Numbered from the stretch's first letter, positions 1 to 10,935 are shown. The stretch is 64,000 bases of DNA from Paludibacterium denitrificans (GCF_009707705.1 NZ_WLYX01000001.1:1054001-1118000); one strand, 5' to 3'. Numbers and translations: made by a program. The notes: generated by a model not told the origin, from the sequence alone.

Positions 1-392
1 GCCAGCTCTTTCATGTCAGCGGGCGAATCGTAGTGGGTTTTGGTCAGTTTGGTTTCCGGATCGGGCGACGTAGCCGGACCTGGATTGCCGCCGCCTTTAC
101 CCGGGATGGGCTCACGCGAAATCAGGCTACCGGCCGGATTGGTGATGTTGTCCATCATTTTGTCGCCGCGCGAGAGGTCTTGCGGACCCGAGCCGGACGC
201 CATGATGGACTCCAATTGCTCCTTGCTACGGGAAGCCAGCACCCACAGCACCAGAAACAGGCACATCAAGGCCGGGCAGAAATCGGCAAAGGCCACCTTC
301 CACGCGCCGCCATGCCCGTCATCGTCATGCTTGCGCGACACCCGCTTGACGATGGCTTCCTCTTGCAGCTTTTGTCCCTTGGCTGGCGTCAT
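1..392 (-). CDS. motB: Flagellar stator protein MotB/LafU, N-terminal part (runs off window)
   Basis: About 130 N-terminal codons are present; the peptidoglycan-binding OmpA-like domain lies beyond base 1. A charged cytoplasmic tail of about 33 residues precedes one hydrophobic helix (about residues 34-55). This contains FADF, with the proton-carrying aspartate at residue 37, as expected for the MotB stator helix. The ATG overlaps the motA stop (ATGA), so the two are translationally coupled. MotB anchors the MotA/MotB proton channel to the cell wall. Position after fliA and motA matches lafU of lateral flagellar clusters. Confidence 0.9.
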   Translation of the reverse strand, partial: MTPAKGQKLQEEAIVKRVSRKHDDDGHGGAWKVAFADFCPALMCLFLVLWVLASRSKEQLESIMASGSGPQDLSRGDKMMDNITNPAGSLISREPIPGKGGGNPGPATSPDPETKLTKTHYDSPADMKEL

Positions 393-1257
393 GCGGCTAC
401 CTTGATGTCATTGATCCACGACTCCAGCTGAGCAAAGCTTGGTTTGATGTTCAGCTGCACCAGACGCCGCCCGGCATCGATGGCCAACAACGGCGGCTTC
501 TGGTTACGACATGCGCCACCAGCACCACCTTCACGGATTCGAAGTTGGACATTTCCGAATCAACCAGCTGCTTCATCATGTTGGCGAGCGGGTCCATCAA
601 GCCATAGCAGGCAAAAATCCCGATGAACGTCCCGACCATGGCCGCCGCAACGCGCTCGCTGATTTCTGCGGCCGAGGCACCGGAGCTGACGGTATTCATG
701 GCCATGACAATCCCCAGTACGGCGGCCAGAATACCGAACCCCGGCATGGCTTCGGAGATCTTGTGCAGCGACTTCGATGGCTGGATCAGTTCATCATGAA
801 TCGCGTCGATTTCCTGATCCAGCACGCCCTCCAGCTCGTGGCTGTTGATCTTGCCCATCGCCATCAGGCGAAAGTTATCCACCACAAAGGCCAGTAATTT
901 GGCATCGTCCAGAATCAGTGGGTAACGGCGAAACAGCGGGCTGTCTTTGGGCGCTTCCACATGGGCATCCAGCGCTTTCAACCCGCCAGCGGCCGTCTCG
1001 ATCAGTTCATACATGAGCAGCAGCAACTGGCGCTGGTATTCCTGACCCCGTCGGCTAAACGACATGACCTTGCGCAGCTGGCCGATCATTTCCATCAGCA
1101 CATGGCGGCTGTTTCCCAGCACAATCGCGCCCATTGCCGCGCCCATGATGATGAGCAATTCCAGCGGTTGCCAGATGACGTGCAAGCTGCCGCCATTCAA
1201 CAGAAAGCCACCAAATACGGCTCCCAAGACAATCGCAATACCGATCAGTTGCTGCAT
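389..1257 (-). CDS. motA: Flagellar stator protein MotA/LafT (one frameshift)
   Basis: Integral membrane stator subunit forming the proton channel with MotB. It starts MQQLIGIAIVLGA, has four hydrophobic segments, and carries the conserved AMPGFGILAAVLGIV segment where the stator prolines lie. After VVLVAH the reading frame breaks near 506-510. In the alternative frame the protein continues NQKPPLLAIDAGRR and ends DIKVAA at 389, overlapping motB. Treating the break as an altered GCCGGC (Ala-Gly) restores a 289-residue protein, close to family length. The break is probably a sequence error. Confidence 0.9.
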
Positions 1258-1289
1258 GCTTTCTCTCTACTTTTATGTTCGGATTATGG

Positions 1290-2014
1290 TTAGGCGAGGA
1301 CAGCCCGCATTTTTTTCAAGGCGGCCCGGCTGATCTGGCCGACCCGAGACTCCGACAAGTCCAGCACGGCGGCGATCTCTTTCACACTCAGATCAAACTC
1401 ATAACTCAGCTGGATCACCCGCTGTTCGCGCTCATCCAGTGCCAGCAGCGCTTTTTCCAGGCTACGGCGAATCACGATGACCGACTCGGGGCCCGCCTGC
1501 TCATCCACATCGCTCTGCCATGACTCGTCATGCTGCTGAATCAGCTCATCCAGACTCGATAGCGATTCGGCATTTTCGGCCAACAAGTAATCCTGAAAAT
1601 CGCTGGACGAGACACCCAGCGCCGCCCGGGCCTCCGCCTCGCTGGGCTCACGCCCCAGCTTGCGCGTCAAGGCACGCAGGGCATCGCGAATACGGTGGAA
1701 TTCCTGCCGCACTTGGCGCGGGCGCCAGTCCAGCCGCCGCAACTCATCCAGAATGGCGCCACGGACACGCGTGGTGGCATAACCGAGGAAGCGTTCATCC
1801 GGCTCGCCGTAACGCCGCAGCGCATCCAGCAGCCCGAGCAAACCGATCTGCTCCAAGTCATGGCGATCCGCAGCTCCCGCCACCTGCGAGGCCAACTGTC
1901 CGACCACCCGTTTGACCAATGGGGTGTACTGCACCAGCCAGCGTTCCTCGGCTTTGTTAAGCTATCGCTGGAAGCGACGGCCTGAAATTCGGCATACCCG
2001 GTGTGCATGTCCAT
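1290..2014 (-). CDS. fliA: Flagellar sigma factor FliA/LafS (sigma-28; one frameshift)
   Basis: RNA polymerase sigma factor for late flagellar genes. Region 2 is seen in VQYTPLVKRVVGQLAS and the RGAILDELR segment, region 3 follows, and region 4 carries the helix-turn-helix around LSVKEIAAVLDLSESRVGQIS. The N-terminal stretch MDMHTGYAEFQAVASSDSL lies in another frame, and the frames join near 1940-1960. The joined product is about 241 residues, typical of FliA. It sits between fliL and motA, the lafF-lafS-lafT order, so it probably drives this cluster's flagellin and motor genes. Confidence 0.88.
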
Positions 2015-2017
2015 GCA

Positions 2018-2479
2018 TCACTCGATAATGAGTTTGCTGATCAGCGCCGTCTTGAACGGCTTGTCGCTGTGCGAGTGGACATAGTCCTCGTCAAAAGCCT
2101 TGTTCAGGGCAGCCGTCGTCTGGTCCACCGTCATGCTCCTGGCTTTATCCGGGGCGTAGTTCGATAGCGAACGCAGAGCAATGCTGCGCAGAAGAGGCAG
2201 CTGTTCCTTGGTTTCGGCTTCTTTCTCTGCCGCCACCTTGATCACCAGATCCACCGCCAGATAGTGCGGCTGTGCGCTATCGGCCGGGTCGCGCAACATG
2301 ACGATCACCTTGTCCACGGAAAGGTATTTGTAGACGGTTTTATCCTGAGCCACTGTTTCAGGCGCTTCGGCGGTGGCCTTGTGCTGCGGACCTTTGAGCA
2401 CAAACCACGTAGCGGTGGCCCCGGCAGCAGCGACCGCCATCCCGAGCGAAACGGCCATTACCCATGTTTTTATAGTCAT
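2018..2479 (-). CDS. fliL: Flagellar basal body-associated protein FliL/LafF
   Basis: A 153-residue membrane protein: a short cytoplasmic start (MTIKTW), one hydrophobic helix at about residues 7-28, then a periplasmic domain with YKYLSVDKVIVMLRD and a C-terminal region typical of FliL. FliL associates with the stators around the MS ring and supports torque and swarming. It lies directly upstream of fliA and downstream of fliK. No frame break was found. Confidence 0.85.
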   Translation of the reverse strand: MTIKTWVMAVSLGMAVAAAGATATWFVLKGPQHKATAEAPETVAQDKTVYKYLSVDKVIVMLRDPADSAQPHYLAVDLVIKVAAEKEAETKEQLPLLRSIALRSLSNYAPDKARSMTVDQTTAALNKAFDEDYVHSHSDKPFKTALISKLIIE

Positions 2480-2495
2480 CGTTTTTTCTTACCTG

Positions 2496-3687
2496 TTACT
2501 CACTGGCCTGCGCGAGACTGAAGTGCGCATCGCCTTCTTGCGGTGACCGCGCCGACAATGCGCGGCCGGGCTTGCCCTGTTCCTGCTGCGGCGCCGGTTG
2601 CTCGCGTGATTGCCGACCATCACCAAATCCCTGTGTCCGGCTATCGGCAACCACCACGGCAACATCGGTGAATTGTCGCCCGGCCAAATCCTGACGAATC
2701 TTGTCGCTAATATGCTGTAACTGGCTGACCACCTCGCTGTTGCTGGCCGTCAATTGCACTTGCAGCCCGCAGCCTGATGCCGGATGGCGATCTCCAACGA
2801 GCCAAACATGGGGGGATCCAGCCGGATCACGGCATTATCAATGCCCTGGTTCAGCTGCACGCTGACCCGGTCGCCTAGTGCGGTCAGCAAGGTTGGAGCC
2901 CATTGCTGGGGAGCTGCGGTTGGCAGCTTGACCGGTACCCATTCCGCCGCAGACAAGGGCGCAGCGACAGCAGAGGGAACCAGCGACGCCAGTGGCGGTG
3001 CCTGCATCGCGGCCGTTTGGGGTAACTCCGGCACTGACGCAGGCAGAAGCTCACGCCGACTCGCCAAGTTGGCCGAACTGGCCAACTCCGCTACCGTCTG
3101 TTCCGCCGCCTTGCCCACTCCCGCCCACGGCGGCATGGCCATCTGACGTCCGGCAAGCTGGCTAAGATCAGGCGTTCCTGCCTTACCATCTGCCACAACC
3201 GCGGTCGGCGTGATGACTGCTACGGCGCGCTCATGCCCGGTAACCATGACAGCAAAGGCACATCGGCCAACGAATCTTCCGATGCCGACTCATCATGTCG
3301 TGCCGTTTTAGGGTTGGCCGAAGTCAGTGAATGGGCGCCCTCTGGCTCGGCTGATAGTGCTGATGCCACTTGCGGCATGGTCACTCGCTCATCGACCACC
3401 GCCACGGGAATCAGGGCAACAGGATCGGGCGGCTGAGCACCAGCCGTCTGCGGCACCTCCGCTACATCCGTCGCGGCTGAGTCCACAGGCTCCACCATCG
3501 CGACAGGCGCTTCCCCTGCTTGCTGATAAATGGCACCGAAGCGGCCATCTGCCTTTGTGCTGCTCCCGGCGACATCTTTTGCACTACAGGCAGACACTGG
3601 CCGACCAGCCGCCGGAGAATTGGCAGGCATCACGGCGCTCACACTGGATGGCGGCGTCGCGTGCGCGGAATATCGTGTTTCAATCAT
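2496..3687 (-). CDS. fliK: Flagellar hook-length control protein FliK/LafE (two frameshifts)
   Basis: The gene is read in three pieces. The N-terminal and middle parts are Ala/Pro-rich and poorly conserved. The C-terminal Flg_hook domain is recognisable: WAPTLLTALGDRVSVQL, then IRLDPPMFGSLEIAIRHQ, then VQLTASNSEVVSQLQ. Frames change near 3228-3235 and near 2770-2780, each fitting one missing base. The reconstructed protein is about 397 residues. FliK sets hook length and switches export specificity through FlhB. Its place between fliT-like and fliL matches lafE. Confidence 0.8.
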
Positions 3688-3695
3688 GCTGATGG

Positions 3696-4004
3696 CTATT
3701 CATCCTGGCTGGCATCGGTGGTCAGGGCATAAGCGATATACCCCTCGGCATTACGGCGTAACTGACACAGTTTTTCCGCCAGGTCTCTGGCCTCGACCGC
3801 ACAACGGCGCGAGGCATACTGGTGTGCCAGCAGCACCTGAGCCACGGCATCCTGTTCTGGCTGGGTCAGGGCTGGTCTGGCTGACAGTCGCGTTGCCGTT
3901 ACGGCTACCGCTTGTGCCGTGGCCTCCACCGTTTTCCAGTCGCAGTCATTCACCGCACGGATCAGGCGATCGGCCAATGTCAGTAGTCGCCGGGTATTAG
4001 CCAT
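3696..4004 (-). CDS. Small FliT-like flagellar chaperone (LafD position)
   Basis: A 102-residue, mostly alpha-helical, soluble protein beginning MANTRRLLTLADRLIRAV. It has no membrane segment. Its ATG overlaps the end of fliS and it precedes fliK, the place where lateral clusters carry a FliT-type export chaperone for the cap protein. Sequence alone gives only weak family resemblance, so the role in holding FliD before export rests mainly on context and size. Confidence 0.6.
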   Translation of the reverse strand: MANTRRLLTLADRLIRAVNDCDWKTVEATAQAVAVTATRLSARPALTQPEQDAVAQVLLAHQYASRRCAVEARDLAEKLCQLRRNAEGYIAYALTTDASQDE

Positions 4005-4406
4005 GCGCCGCTTGCATACCCAGCCAGCCCCCGCGGATCGTGGCCATCAACCGGGTGACTTCGTCGATCAACGACACATCCAGCTTCAGGCCCGCCTCAT
4101 TCAGACGGCGGGCACAGTACTCGTACAAGCGCGCGAGGTTTTCTGCCACCTCACCGCTTGAGCATCCAGATCCAGCGAACTGGAAAGGCCGTTCAGGATA
4201 TCAATGCACTTGGAAACACAACGCCCTTTGGCCTCGTAACGCCGTTGCTCGATGTGGGCTCGAGCACGCGCCATTTCTTCCAGCAGGCCATCCATCAGAA
4301 GAACCATCAATTGCACCGGCGAGGCCGTCGAGGTCTGCGCGTCCAGATTCACCGCGTGATAATCGCGATAGCCTTCGTAATCCAAAATCAGCCTTTCTTT
4401 GTTCAA
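3997..4406 (-). CDS. fliS: Flagellin export chaperone FliS/LafC (one frameshift)
   Basis: FliS binds the flagellin C-terminus and delivers it to the export gate. The N-terminal part has YHAVNLDAQTSTASPVQLM and LLMDGLLEEMARARAHI, standard FliS landmarks. The frame breaks at 4156-4163 (plus strand GCTTGAGC). Replacing this with GCCGGC gives LDLDAGGEVAENLARLYEY, the conserved FliS core, and a 135-residue protein ending at 3997. It lies between fliD and the fliT-like gene. Confidence 0.88.
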
Positions 4407-4407
4407 T

Positions 4408-5787
4408 TTAGTTGTTGGAAGATGAACCGGACCCGGCCAGATTGCTCAAGATGCCGGTGTTCTGGCTGATCAGCGACTGAATCGACTGCAGCGCCGAGAA
4501 CTGCGCCAGATAGCGCTTGTAGGCCTGGTCGTACTGATCGTTGAGCACGCTTTGACGCGAGGTCAGATCCTTTTGCAAGCGCTGCACCGAATCCTGCCGC
4601 GTCTTGATCTGCCCGGAAGAAAAATTGAGCCACGAATCCAGATAGGATTTGGCGGTACCCAGCAATCCGGTCGTGGAGTTGCCACCCAGCACCTTGTCCA
4701 GCCCGGTCGGGTTGCTTGCCAGAGCGTTTTGTAACTTGGTCTGGTTGAGCGACAACGTGCCGTAGCGGTCAGCACTAACGCCGTACTGCAACAGCGTGCC
4801 ACCGGCAAATGTCTGCCGGATGATGGTGTTGAGGCGGTCACGCAGTGAACGCACACCGGCATCGGAAGCAAACGCCGCCGCGGCTTTGCCATTAGCGGCA
4901 TCGCCGGTGTCGGTCAGCTTGTCCAGCGCCGTTTTCAGACTGTTATAGGCATCGACAAACCCTTGTACATTTTTTGCCGTCGCACTGTTATCGGTGGCGA
5001 CGGTAAGCGTCACCGGCGCCGTCCCTGTCGCCCGGGCCTGGCTAAACGTCATGCTGACGCCAGCGATGGAGGTATAGGTGTTTGACGCCTGCTGCATCTT
5101 GATGCCGGTGCCTTGGGCGCCCAGCCAGACGATGGAATCCTGCGCGGCAACCAAGGTATTGGCGGTGCCCAGCGCCGAAGCCAGCGTGCTATCGGTAACG
5201 CCCGAGGTATCCAGACTGATCTGGCTATTGGCACCGGTATGCCCGGCGGTCACCACCATTTGCGACACCCCATTGACGGTAATCACCGAGGCCGCCAGCT
5301 TGGCGTTCGCCGTATTCTGGTTGATGGCCGAGGCAATTTCCGCCGGGCTCAGTTGGCCATCGCCATTGGTATCGGCCGCCGCCAGATTGACGTTAAGGCT
5401 GGTGCCATCCGCCATCTTGACCACCAGCGTCCCCGCGCTGCCAACCGGAGTGGCCGCCGGAACGCCCTGAAAAGCCACCTGACTGGCCTGAGCCAGCTGT
5501 TCCGAGAAGAACTGATAACTGCCAGCCGTTGCTGTGCCGTTGGCCGTGGCACTACCAATCGCGCTATTCGAGAAGGTGGCACTTTGCGCCACGGCGGTCG
5601 GTTGGCCGGACAGCGTATTCAGCGCACTCTGAAAGACCTGCAATGCCGATTGCAAAGAGGTCAGTGCAGAGGAAGTCGTCTGTGCATCCTGTGTTTGCGT
5701 CGACAACAGGTTTTGCGTGCCCTGCGTATACGCCGTCGCCAGCTGTTGCGCCATGTAACTCGGGCTTGTCGTGGAGGTATCAATCAT
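4408..5787 (-). CDS. fliD: Flagellar filament cap protein FliD/LafB
   Basis: The start was set at MIDTSTTSPSYMAQQLATAY because the upstream in-frame residues look untranslated; this gives 459 residues. The N-terminal heptad-like segment and the C-terminal coiled coil (IKTRQDSVQRLQKDLTSRQ, then YKRYLAQFSALQSIQ) are FliD hallmarks, and the centre is Thr/Ala/Gly-rich. The cap promotes flagellin polymerisation at the filament tip. It lies upstream of its chaperone genes and downstream of fliJ. No frame break was seen. Confidence 0.9.
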   Translation of the reverse strand: MIDTSTTSPSYMAQQLATAYTQGTQNLLSTQTQDAQTTSSALTSLQSALQVFQSALNTLSGQPTAVAQSATFSNSAIGSATANGTATAGSYQFFSEQLAQASQVAFQGVPAATPVGSAGTLVVKMADGTSLNVNLAAADTNGDGQLSPAEIASAINQNTANAKLAASVITVNGVSQMVVTAGHTGANSQISLDTSGVTDSTLASALGTANTLVAAQDSIVWLGAQGTGIKMQQASNTYTSIAGVSMTFSQARATGTAPVTLTVATDNSATAKNVQGFVDAYNSLKTALDKLTDTGDAANGKAAAAFASDAGVRSLRDRLNTIIRQTFAGGTLLQYGVSADRYGTLSLNQTKLQNALASNPTGLDKVLGGNSTTGLLGTAKSYLDSWLNFSSGQIKTRQDSVQRLQKDLTSRQSVLNDQYDQAYKRYLAQFSALQSIQSLISQNTGILSNLAGSGSSSNN

Positions 5788-5859
5788 TGCCGGTCCCTTG
5801 CTTGAGGTTTTTCGGGGCTTACCTTGAAGAAAGGCGACCCGGTTCCGGCAAACCGCCAA

Positions 5860-6312
5860 TTAGCGCCGCAAATAATCATGGCACCGTCCTCCGCAACCAT
5901 ACCGGGCGGCTAACTCATCCTGCCGTTTCTGCTCCCGGCCAGACTGCTCGCGCCGCAGTATTTCGCGCTTTTGCTCCAGCATCTGCGCCATCACTTCACT
6001 TTGCCGCGTTGCCTGCATCAGATGCTCCCGCGTCACGGCCATGTCGGCTTCATGTAATGCCAGATCCATTTGGTGCGAAGCCATCATGCTCATGACGGTC
6101 AGTTTGTAGCTGGCGCAATTGAGCGATAACGCAGGTGGCAAACTGCCGCTGGCGCCGCTGCCCTCACACAAACCGGCCATCCGGGCCAGATTTTTCTGGT
6201 AACGCTGGCGCGTAGCTTCCTGTCTGGCGATATCGGCGCTCAGACGATCCACCTCGCCCTGACGCAAGGCAGTCAGTTGGCTCAGGCTCTGAATCGTATG
6301 TTCGAGACTCAT
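5860..6312 (-). CDS. fliJ: Flagellar export protein FliJ
   Basis: A 150-residue, highly charged, alpha-helical protein with long heptad stretches (LEHTIQSLSQLTALRQGEVD; REHLMQATRQSEVMAQMLEQ), as expected for the FliJ coiled coil. FliJ is the stalk of the FliI ATPase ring and a general export chaperone. The ATG overlaps the fliI stop. A Gly/Cys-containing tail (GCGGRCHDYLRR) ends the protein. It is intact. Confidence 0.82.
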   Translation of the reverse strand: MSLEHTIQSLSQLTALRQGEVDRLSADIARQEATRQRYQKNLARMAGLCEGSGASGSLPPALSLNCASYKLTVMSMMASHQMDLALHEADMAVTREHLMQATRQSEVMAQMLEQKREILRREQSGREQKRQDELAARYGCGGRCHDYLRR

Positions 6313-7619
6313 GCCACCAGTTCCTTCAGTCGGGGCAGCACATTCGCCAGTGGCGCGGATTCATGCATGCCTTGCCGCAAGAAGGCTTCGATACGCGGAT
6401 ACAGATCGACGGCGCGATCGGTCAACGGCGCCGCGCCCCGGACATAGCCGCCCAGCGGAATCAGATCACGTACCTGAGCGTAGCGGGACAGCAGATCCTT
6501 GACGCTGACGGCGCACTCCATTTGTTCCGGGCTGGCAATCTGCGCCATGCAACGGCTGATGGAACGGGATACATCAATGGCGGGGTAATGACCGCGTTCG
6601 GCCAACTCGCGGGAGAGCACGATATGCCCATCCAGAATCGCCCGGGCGGTATCGACGACCGGGTCTTGCTGATCGTCACCTTCGGCCAACACGGTATAGA
6701 TGGCACTCATGCTGCCGCTGCCTTCGCCATTGCTTAGCGCTTTCCACCAATTGTGGCAACAAGCCGAATACCGATGGCGGATAGCCGCGCGTTGCTTAAC
6801 GGCTCGCCCAGCGCCAAAGCCACTTCACGCCGGGCCATGGCGTAGCGGGTCAGTGAATCGACCAGCAGCAACACGTTTTGCCCCTGATCGCGAAAATGGG
6901 CGGCAATGGCGTGGCACAGTTCAGTGGCCCGCATGCGCATCAGCGGCGACTCATCGGCCGGAGCAACCACCAGCACCGCCTTGGCTAACCCTTCGGCGCC
7001 CAATGCGTGCTCAACAAATTCGCGTACTTCGCGGCCACGCTCGCCAATCAGTCCAACCACCACCACATCCGCCTCGGTATGACGGGTAATCATGCCCAGC
7101 AACACGCTTTTGCCCACGCCGCTGCCAGCAAACAAACCCACACGCTGGCCTTTGCCAAGGGTCAGCAAACCATTGATGGCCCGGACCCCAACGTCCAGGC
7201 TTTCACGCACGGGCTGTTTGGTCAGCGGGTTGACACTCGGCGGCTGGGGATTGAGTGGCTGCTCGCCCCCCCAATCGGCCACGCCCGTCAATCGGCTCAC
7301 CCATGCCATTAACGATGCGGCCCAACCATGACGGGCCAATCAAGAGCTGATCCTGTTCATTACCCGCCAACACCCGCGCCCCGCTCATCAGCCCCACCGG
7401 CTTCTGAATCGGCATCAGATAGGTGATGTCCTGACGAAACCCGACCACCTGTGCATCCAGCCAGCTGCCATCGGCTTTTTCGATCTGGCAGTGCTGCCCG
7501 GTTTCCAGCGGACAACCGGTAGCTTCCAGCAACAATCCGGTGACCCCCGTCAGCTTACCAGTGAGCGTGGCTACCGGCACATCGGTCAGTTCCAGCTTAC
7601 GCAAGGCGGCCGTCAGCAT
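6309..7619 (-). CDS. fliI: Flagellum-specific ATPase FliI (three frame breaks)
   Basis: ATPase of the flagellar type III export apparatus. The Walker A loop is [16 protein letters not shown], the Walker B region is [16 protein letters not shown], and the C-terminal part starts [17 protein letters not shown]. Breaks: a G7 run near 7265-7275 (one base too many); 6794-6800, where the protein needs Pro-Ala (CCGGCA); and 6732-6738, where it needs Ala-Gly (GCCGGC). Undoing all three gives 435 residues, the family length. Both neighbours overlap it, so translation is coupled with fliH and fliJ. Confidence 0.92.
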
Positions 7620-8308
7620 CAGGCGTGCTCTTTTCCATCTGGAGCCGAGGCCGGAGCATGCAATTGCTCTTTGACCTGCTCCATGCAGGATTCCAGCCGT
7701 TGTCGGCAGGCATCTGCCTCGTGATTACCCGACTTGACCCGACACTCACCCGCTTCCAGCGAGGAATCGGGAATCAGCGACCAGCGCGCGGCACGTTCCG
7801 GCGCCAGCTCATGCAAGCGCTGACACTCCTCCGGGTTGAGATACACTTCCACCTCGCCGTTCACGACCGGCATGGTCGCCAGCGTTTCGTCGACCAGCGA
7901 GAGCAACTGTACCGGCTGTAGCGCCAGTTCACAGCGGATGACCCGGCGGGCGACCTTGCCCACCAGCTCGATCACTTCCTTGTGCATCGCCGCCTGATAA
8001 TCCGCCTGCAGCGTGCGCAAATTGGCCAGCATGGCATCCAGCGGACGGGCCAATTCTTCAATGGCAGCCGCCACCTCTCCTTTGGCCTCGTCGGCAGCCT
8101 GTTTCAGGCCATCGGTATAGCCCTTGTCAAAACCTTCCTTGTGGCCAGCCGCCACGCCGCTGTCGTAACCTTCGCGATAGCCGGTATCCATGCCTTGCTT
8201 GAAGCCCTTGGCCAGCGACGCTTGCCATTGCGCCGCATCGCCGGGCGCCGCACCGGTTGGCTCCGGCTTGGAGAGCGGGGGGAAACGGTAAGGACGAAAC
8301 GGCGTCAT
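7619..8308 (-). CDS. fliH: Flagellar assembly protein FliH
   Basis: A 229-residue soluble protein that regulates FliI. It carries the characteristic glycine-repeat helix (GFKQGMDTGYREGYDSGV and GHKEGFDKGYTDGL) at about residues 34-67. A long charged helix and a C-terminal domain with KVARRVIRCEL and NPEECQRLHEL follow. Its ATG overlaps the fliG stop and its stop abuts fliI. It is intact. Confidence 0.9.
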   Translation of the reverse strand: MTPFRPYRFPPLSKPEPTGAAPGDAAQWQASLAKGFKQGMDTGYREGYDSGVAAGHKEGFDKGYTDGLKQAADEAKGEVAAAIEELARPLDAMLANLRTLQADYQAAMHKEVIELVGKVARRVIRCELALQPVQLLSLVDETLATMPVVNGEVEVYLNPEECQRLHELAPERAARWSLIPDSSLEAGECRVKSGNHEADACRQRLESCMEQVKEQLHAPASAPDGKEHA

Positions 8309-9318
8309 TCCACGACATCCTCGGCAAACAGCTGCAGGTCGATTTCTCCACTTAGCGCCAGGTTGCGCACTTCCACCATGATGTCCTGTCGCACCTGATG
8401 CACCCGGCTGAGTGGAACCGGGCCGATACGGCGTACCTGCTCCTCAAATGCCTGCGCCTGACGACGCGGCATAGACTGCAACAGCGCATTGCGCACTTCG
8501 GGTTCCACCCCCTTGAGGGCAATCGCCCATTGCTCCATGTCCACGGCTTCGACAATGCGCGTCAATACCGCTTCCGTCTGCTTGCAGAGGATGTAGAAGT
8601 CGTACATGTTCGACTCGATCTTGTTCACCACATCCGGATCGTGGGCGCGTAACAGCTCGACCATCTGGGCGCGGTCGCCCGGCAAGCGGTTAATGATTTC
8701 GGCCGCCTGCCGCACCCCCTCGACATTGGCGCTTTGCATGGAAAGATTCTGCAGACAGCCATCCACCACCTGCTCCAGCTCCACCAGCAGCTCGCGCTCC
8801 ACTTCGGTCAGTCGGGCGATGTTGATCAATAACAGGTCACGCCCTTCTTCCGGCAAGGCAGCAATCACCTGACTGGCTTGTGCCGAAGGCAGAAAACTCA
8901 AAAACACGGCCTGCATGCGCACATGCTCATTGGCGATACGTTCGGCCAACCATGCCGCTTAAGCACCCACTGCAAATGCGCCATCTTCGGGCGGATGGCA
9001 TCACCGTAGATGTTGTTCAGTACGCTGCTGGCAATGTCACTGCCCAAGGCCAGATCCAGCGAACGTTTCAGATAAGAGCGCGAGGCACCATGCACGCCAG
9101 ACTGTTCGCGGTATTCACTAAAGAACTTCTGAATCGACTGCTTGACGGCATCCACCTTGATGCCGCTCATGCGCGACATCACCTGCGTCACCTCCAGCAA
9201 CTCCTCGCGATCCAGACAGCGCAGGACGGCGGATGCTTCGCTCCTCGCCCATACTCAGCAACACGATGGCGGCCTGCTCCACCGGCTTCATCACGGAGCT
9301 ATTCTCTTGCTCAGCCAT
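8305..9318 (-). CDS. fliG: Flagellar motor switch protein FliG (two frame breaks)
   Basis: Rotor protein that transmits torque from MotA and joins FliF to FliM. The N-terminus MKPVEQAAIVLLSMGEE, the segment LLEVTQVMSRMSGIKVD, the middle AVFLSFLPSAQASQVI and the C-terminal ILCKQTEAVLTRIVEAVD are in order. Breaks lie near 9230-9240 and at 8957-8964, where GCTTAAGC stands in place of the GCCGGC required for WVPAAWLAERIANEH. Reconstructed length is 337 residues. The start overlaps the fliF stop. Confidence 0.92.
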
Positions 9319-10935
9319 TACGCTTCTGCACCCACTGTTTGATCACTTCGGCCACGCGGGCTCTTTGTCTGCCAGTTTCTTCAGGTGATCCACCAGAACG
9401 TCCACACTGGATCCTTCCGGCGGCAAATCGTAGCTTTCCAGCAAAGGCACCACCGGCATCGACTCAAGGCGCTTGGGTTCAGCAGTGTCAGCCCCCCCTT
9501 CACGTTCCAGTTCTTGTTCGGTAATGGCCAATGGCGGGTCAATTTCACGCAACTCGGCTTCTTCTTGTCGGCTGTATCGCTGTTGCAGCAGCCGGATCAG
9601 CGGCCGTGCAATGAACAGGTAACTGAGCAACATGGCCAGCGCCGCGGCGGCATAGCTGCCAGCGCTCGCCAGCGTATCGCGCTCCATCCACCATGGCGTT
9701 TCCTCTGGCACCGCCGGGAAGCTGAGTGTTGAGACGGCCAGCACATCGCCACGCGCCGCATCAATACCCAAACCGTTACGCAGAATCTTGTCGATATTGG
9801 CAAGCTGTGCCGGGGTCCACCCACCCTTCGGCGCCGCCGCATTGTTCAGCACCACCGAAACGCTGAGCTTCTTCAGGCCACCGCGAGCGTGCTTGATCTG
9901 GGTGATATCCTTGTCATACGCGTACTGTCGGGTTGCCGCTTTCTTGCTGGCCTGTCCCGGTACGGCACCGGCGGGTGCAGAGGCATTGATCTGCAATGGC
10001 CGGTTACTGAGCGACCCCGGCACGCCCAAGGCTGGGTCGCCTTGCGGCTGAGCCTCGTCGCGCGTGGCTTCATTGGTGACTTTCGGCGCCTCGCCATAAC
10101 GTTCGCGCGTCTCATCGATCTTGTCGTTGTCTGCGACGGCGGTGACGGTGGCCTTGAAATTGTTGGCCCCCAGCGTCGGCTCCAGCAGGTCCCGGATATT
10201 GCGCAACGTTTCGTCCCGATAGCGCGTTTCCGCCTCATCGGCCGTGTTGATGCTTAAGCACCATCACTCAAATCCACATGTGAAGACAAAAAGTTACCAG
10301 CCTGATCCACCACCGTTACCCGCTGGGGATCAAGGCTGGCCACACTGCCCGCCACCATGTTGATGATGGCGGCCGTCTGTTCTTTATTGAGCTTCTGGCC
10401 CGGCTTGAGATTTAGCACCACCGAAGCCGTGCTTTTTTCGCCATCGGCGGAGACAAACGAGCTGGATTTGGCAATGGACAGATGCACCCGCGCCGACTGG
10501 ATCGGGTCCAGAGTCATGATGCTTTGTGCCAACTCCCCTTCCAGACCGCGACGAAAACGCACGTCCTGAACAAACTGGCTAACTCCTAACGGATCATTCT
10601 TGTCCATCAACTCCAGTGCCAGCTTACAATTTGGCCACCACGCCTTTGGAGGCCAGCAACATGCGTACTTTGCCCAGCGATGCTTCCGGCACCAGCACCT
10701 GTCCGGTATCGGGATGCAGGCGGTAAGGAATATGTTCGGCATCCAGCACGGCCATCATGTCGGCGGCCACGATTTTTTCTTGCGCACCAAATACCGGCTT
10801 GAAACCGGACTGGTCATGCCACATCCACATCATCACCAGCGCCGTCAAGGCCACGGCCAACAACAGAATGGGCGTTATCTTCTTGAGGAAAGAAGAGGAA
10901 AGCGCCAAGGCTGACGCTCCTCCATTGGGCTGCAT
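9311..10935 (-). CDS. fliF: Flagellar MS-ring protein FliF (three frame breaks)
   Basis: Membrane protein forming the MS ring. It has an N-terminal helix (about residues 18-38), then VFGAQEKIVAADMMAVLDAE, the ring-building motif region DPLGVSQFVQDVRFRRGLEGEL, and a second helix near LAMLLSYLFIARPLI. Its C-terminus, reconstructed as VAEVIKQWVQKRNG, binds FliG. Breaks are near 10622 (GCTTAC), 10252-10259 (GCTTAAGC for GCCGGC in DGAGINTADEAETR) and about 9357. Undoing them gives about 540 residues. The stop overlaps the fliG ATG. Confidence 0.9.

Noticed and set aside
8957-8964. TTAA inserted within GC...GC looked like footprints of a TTAA-targeting transposon or a cloning scar.
   Set aside because: The insert varies (TTAA, CTAA, TTAG, TTATTA, or a four-base loss), always falls on GCCGGC, and hits essential genes. 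Systematic miscalling fits better.
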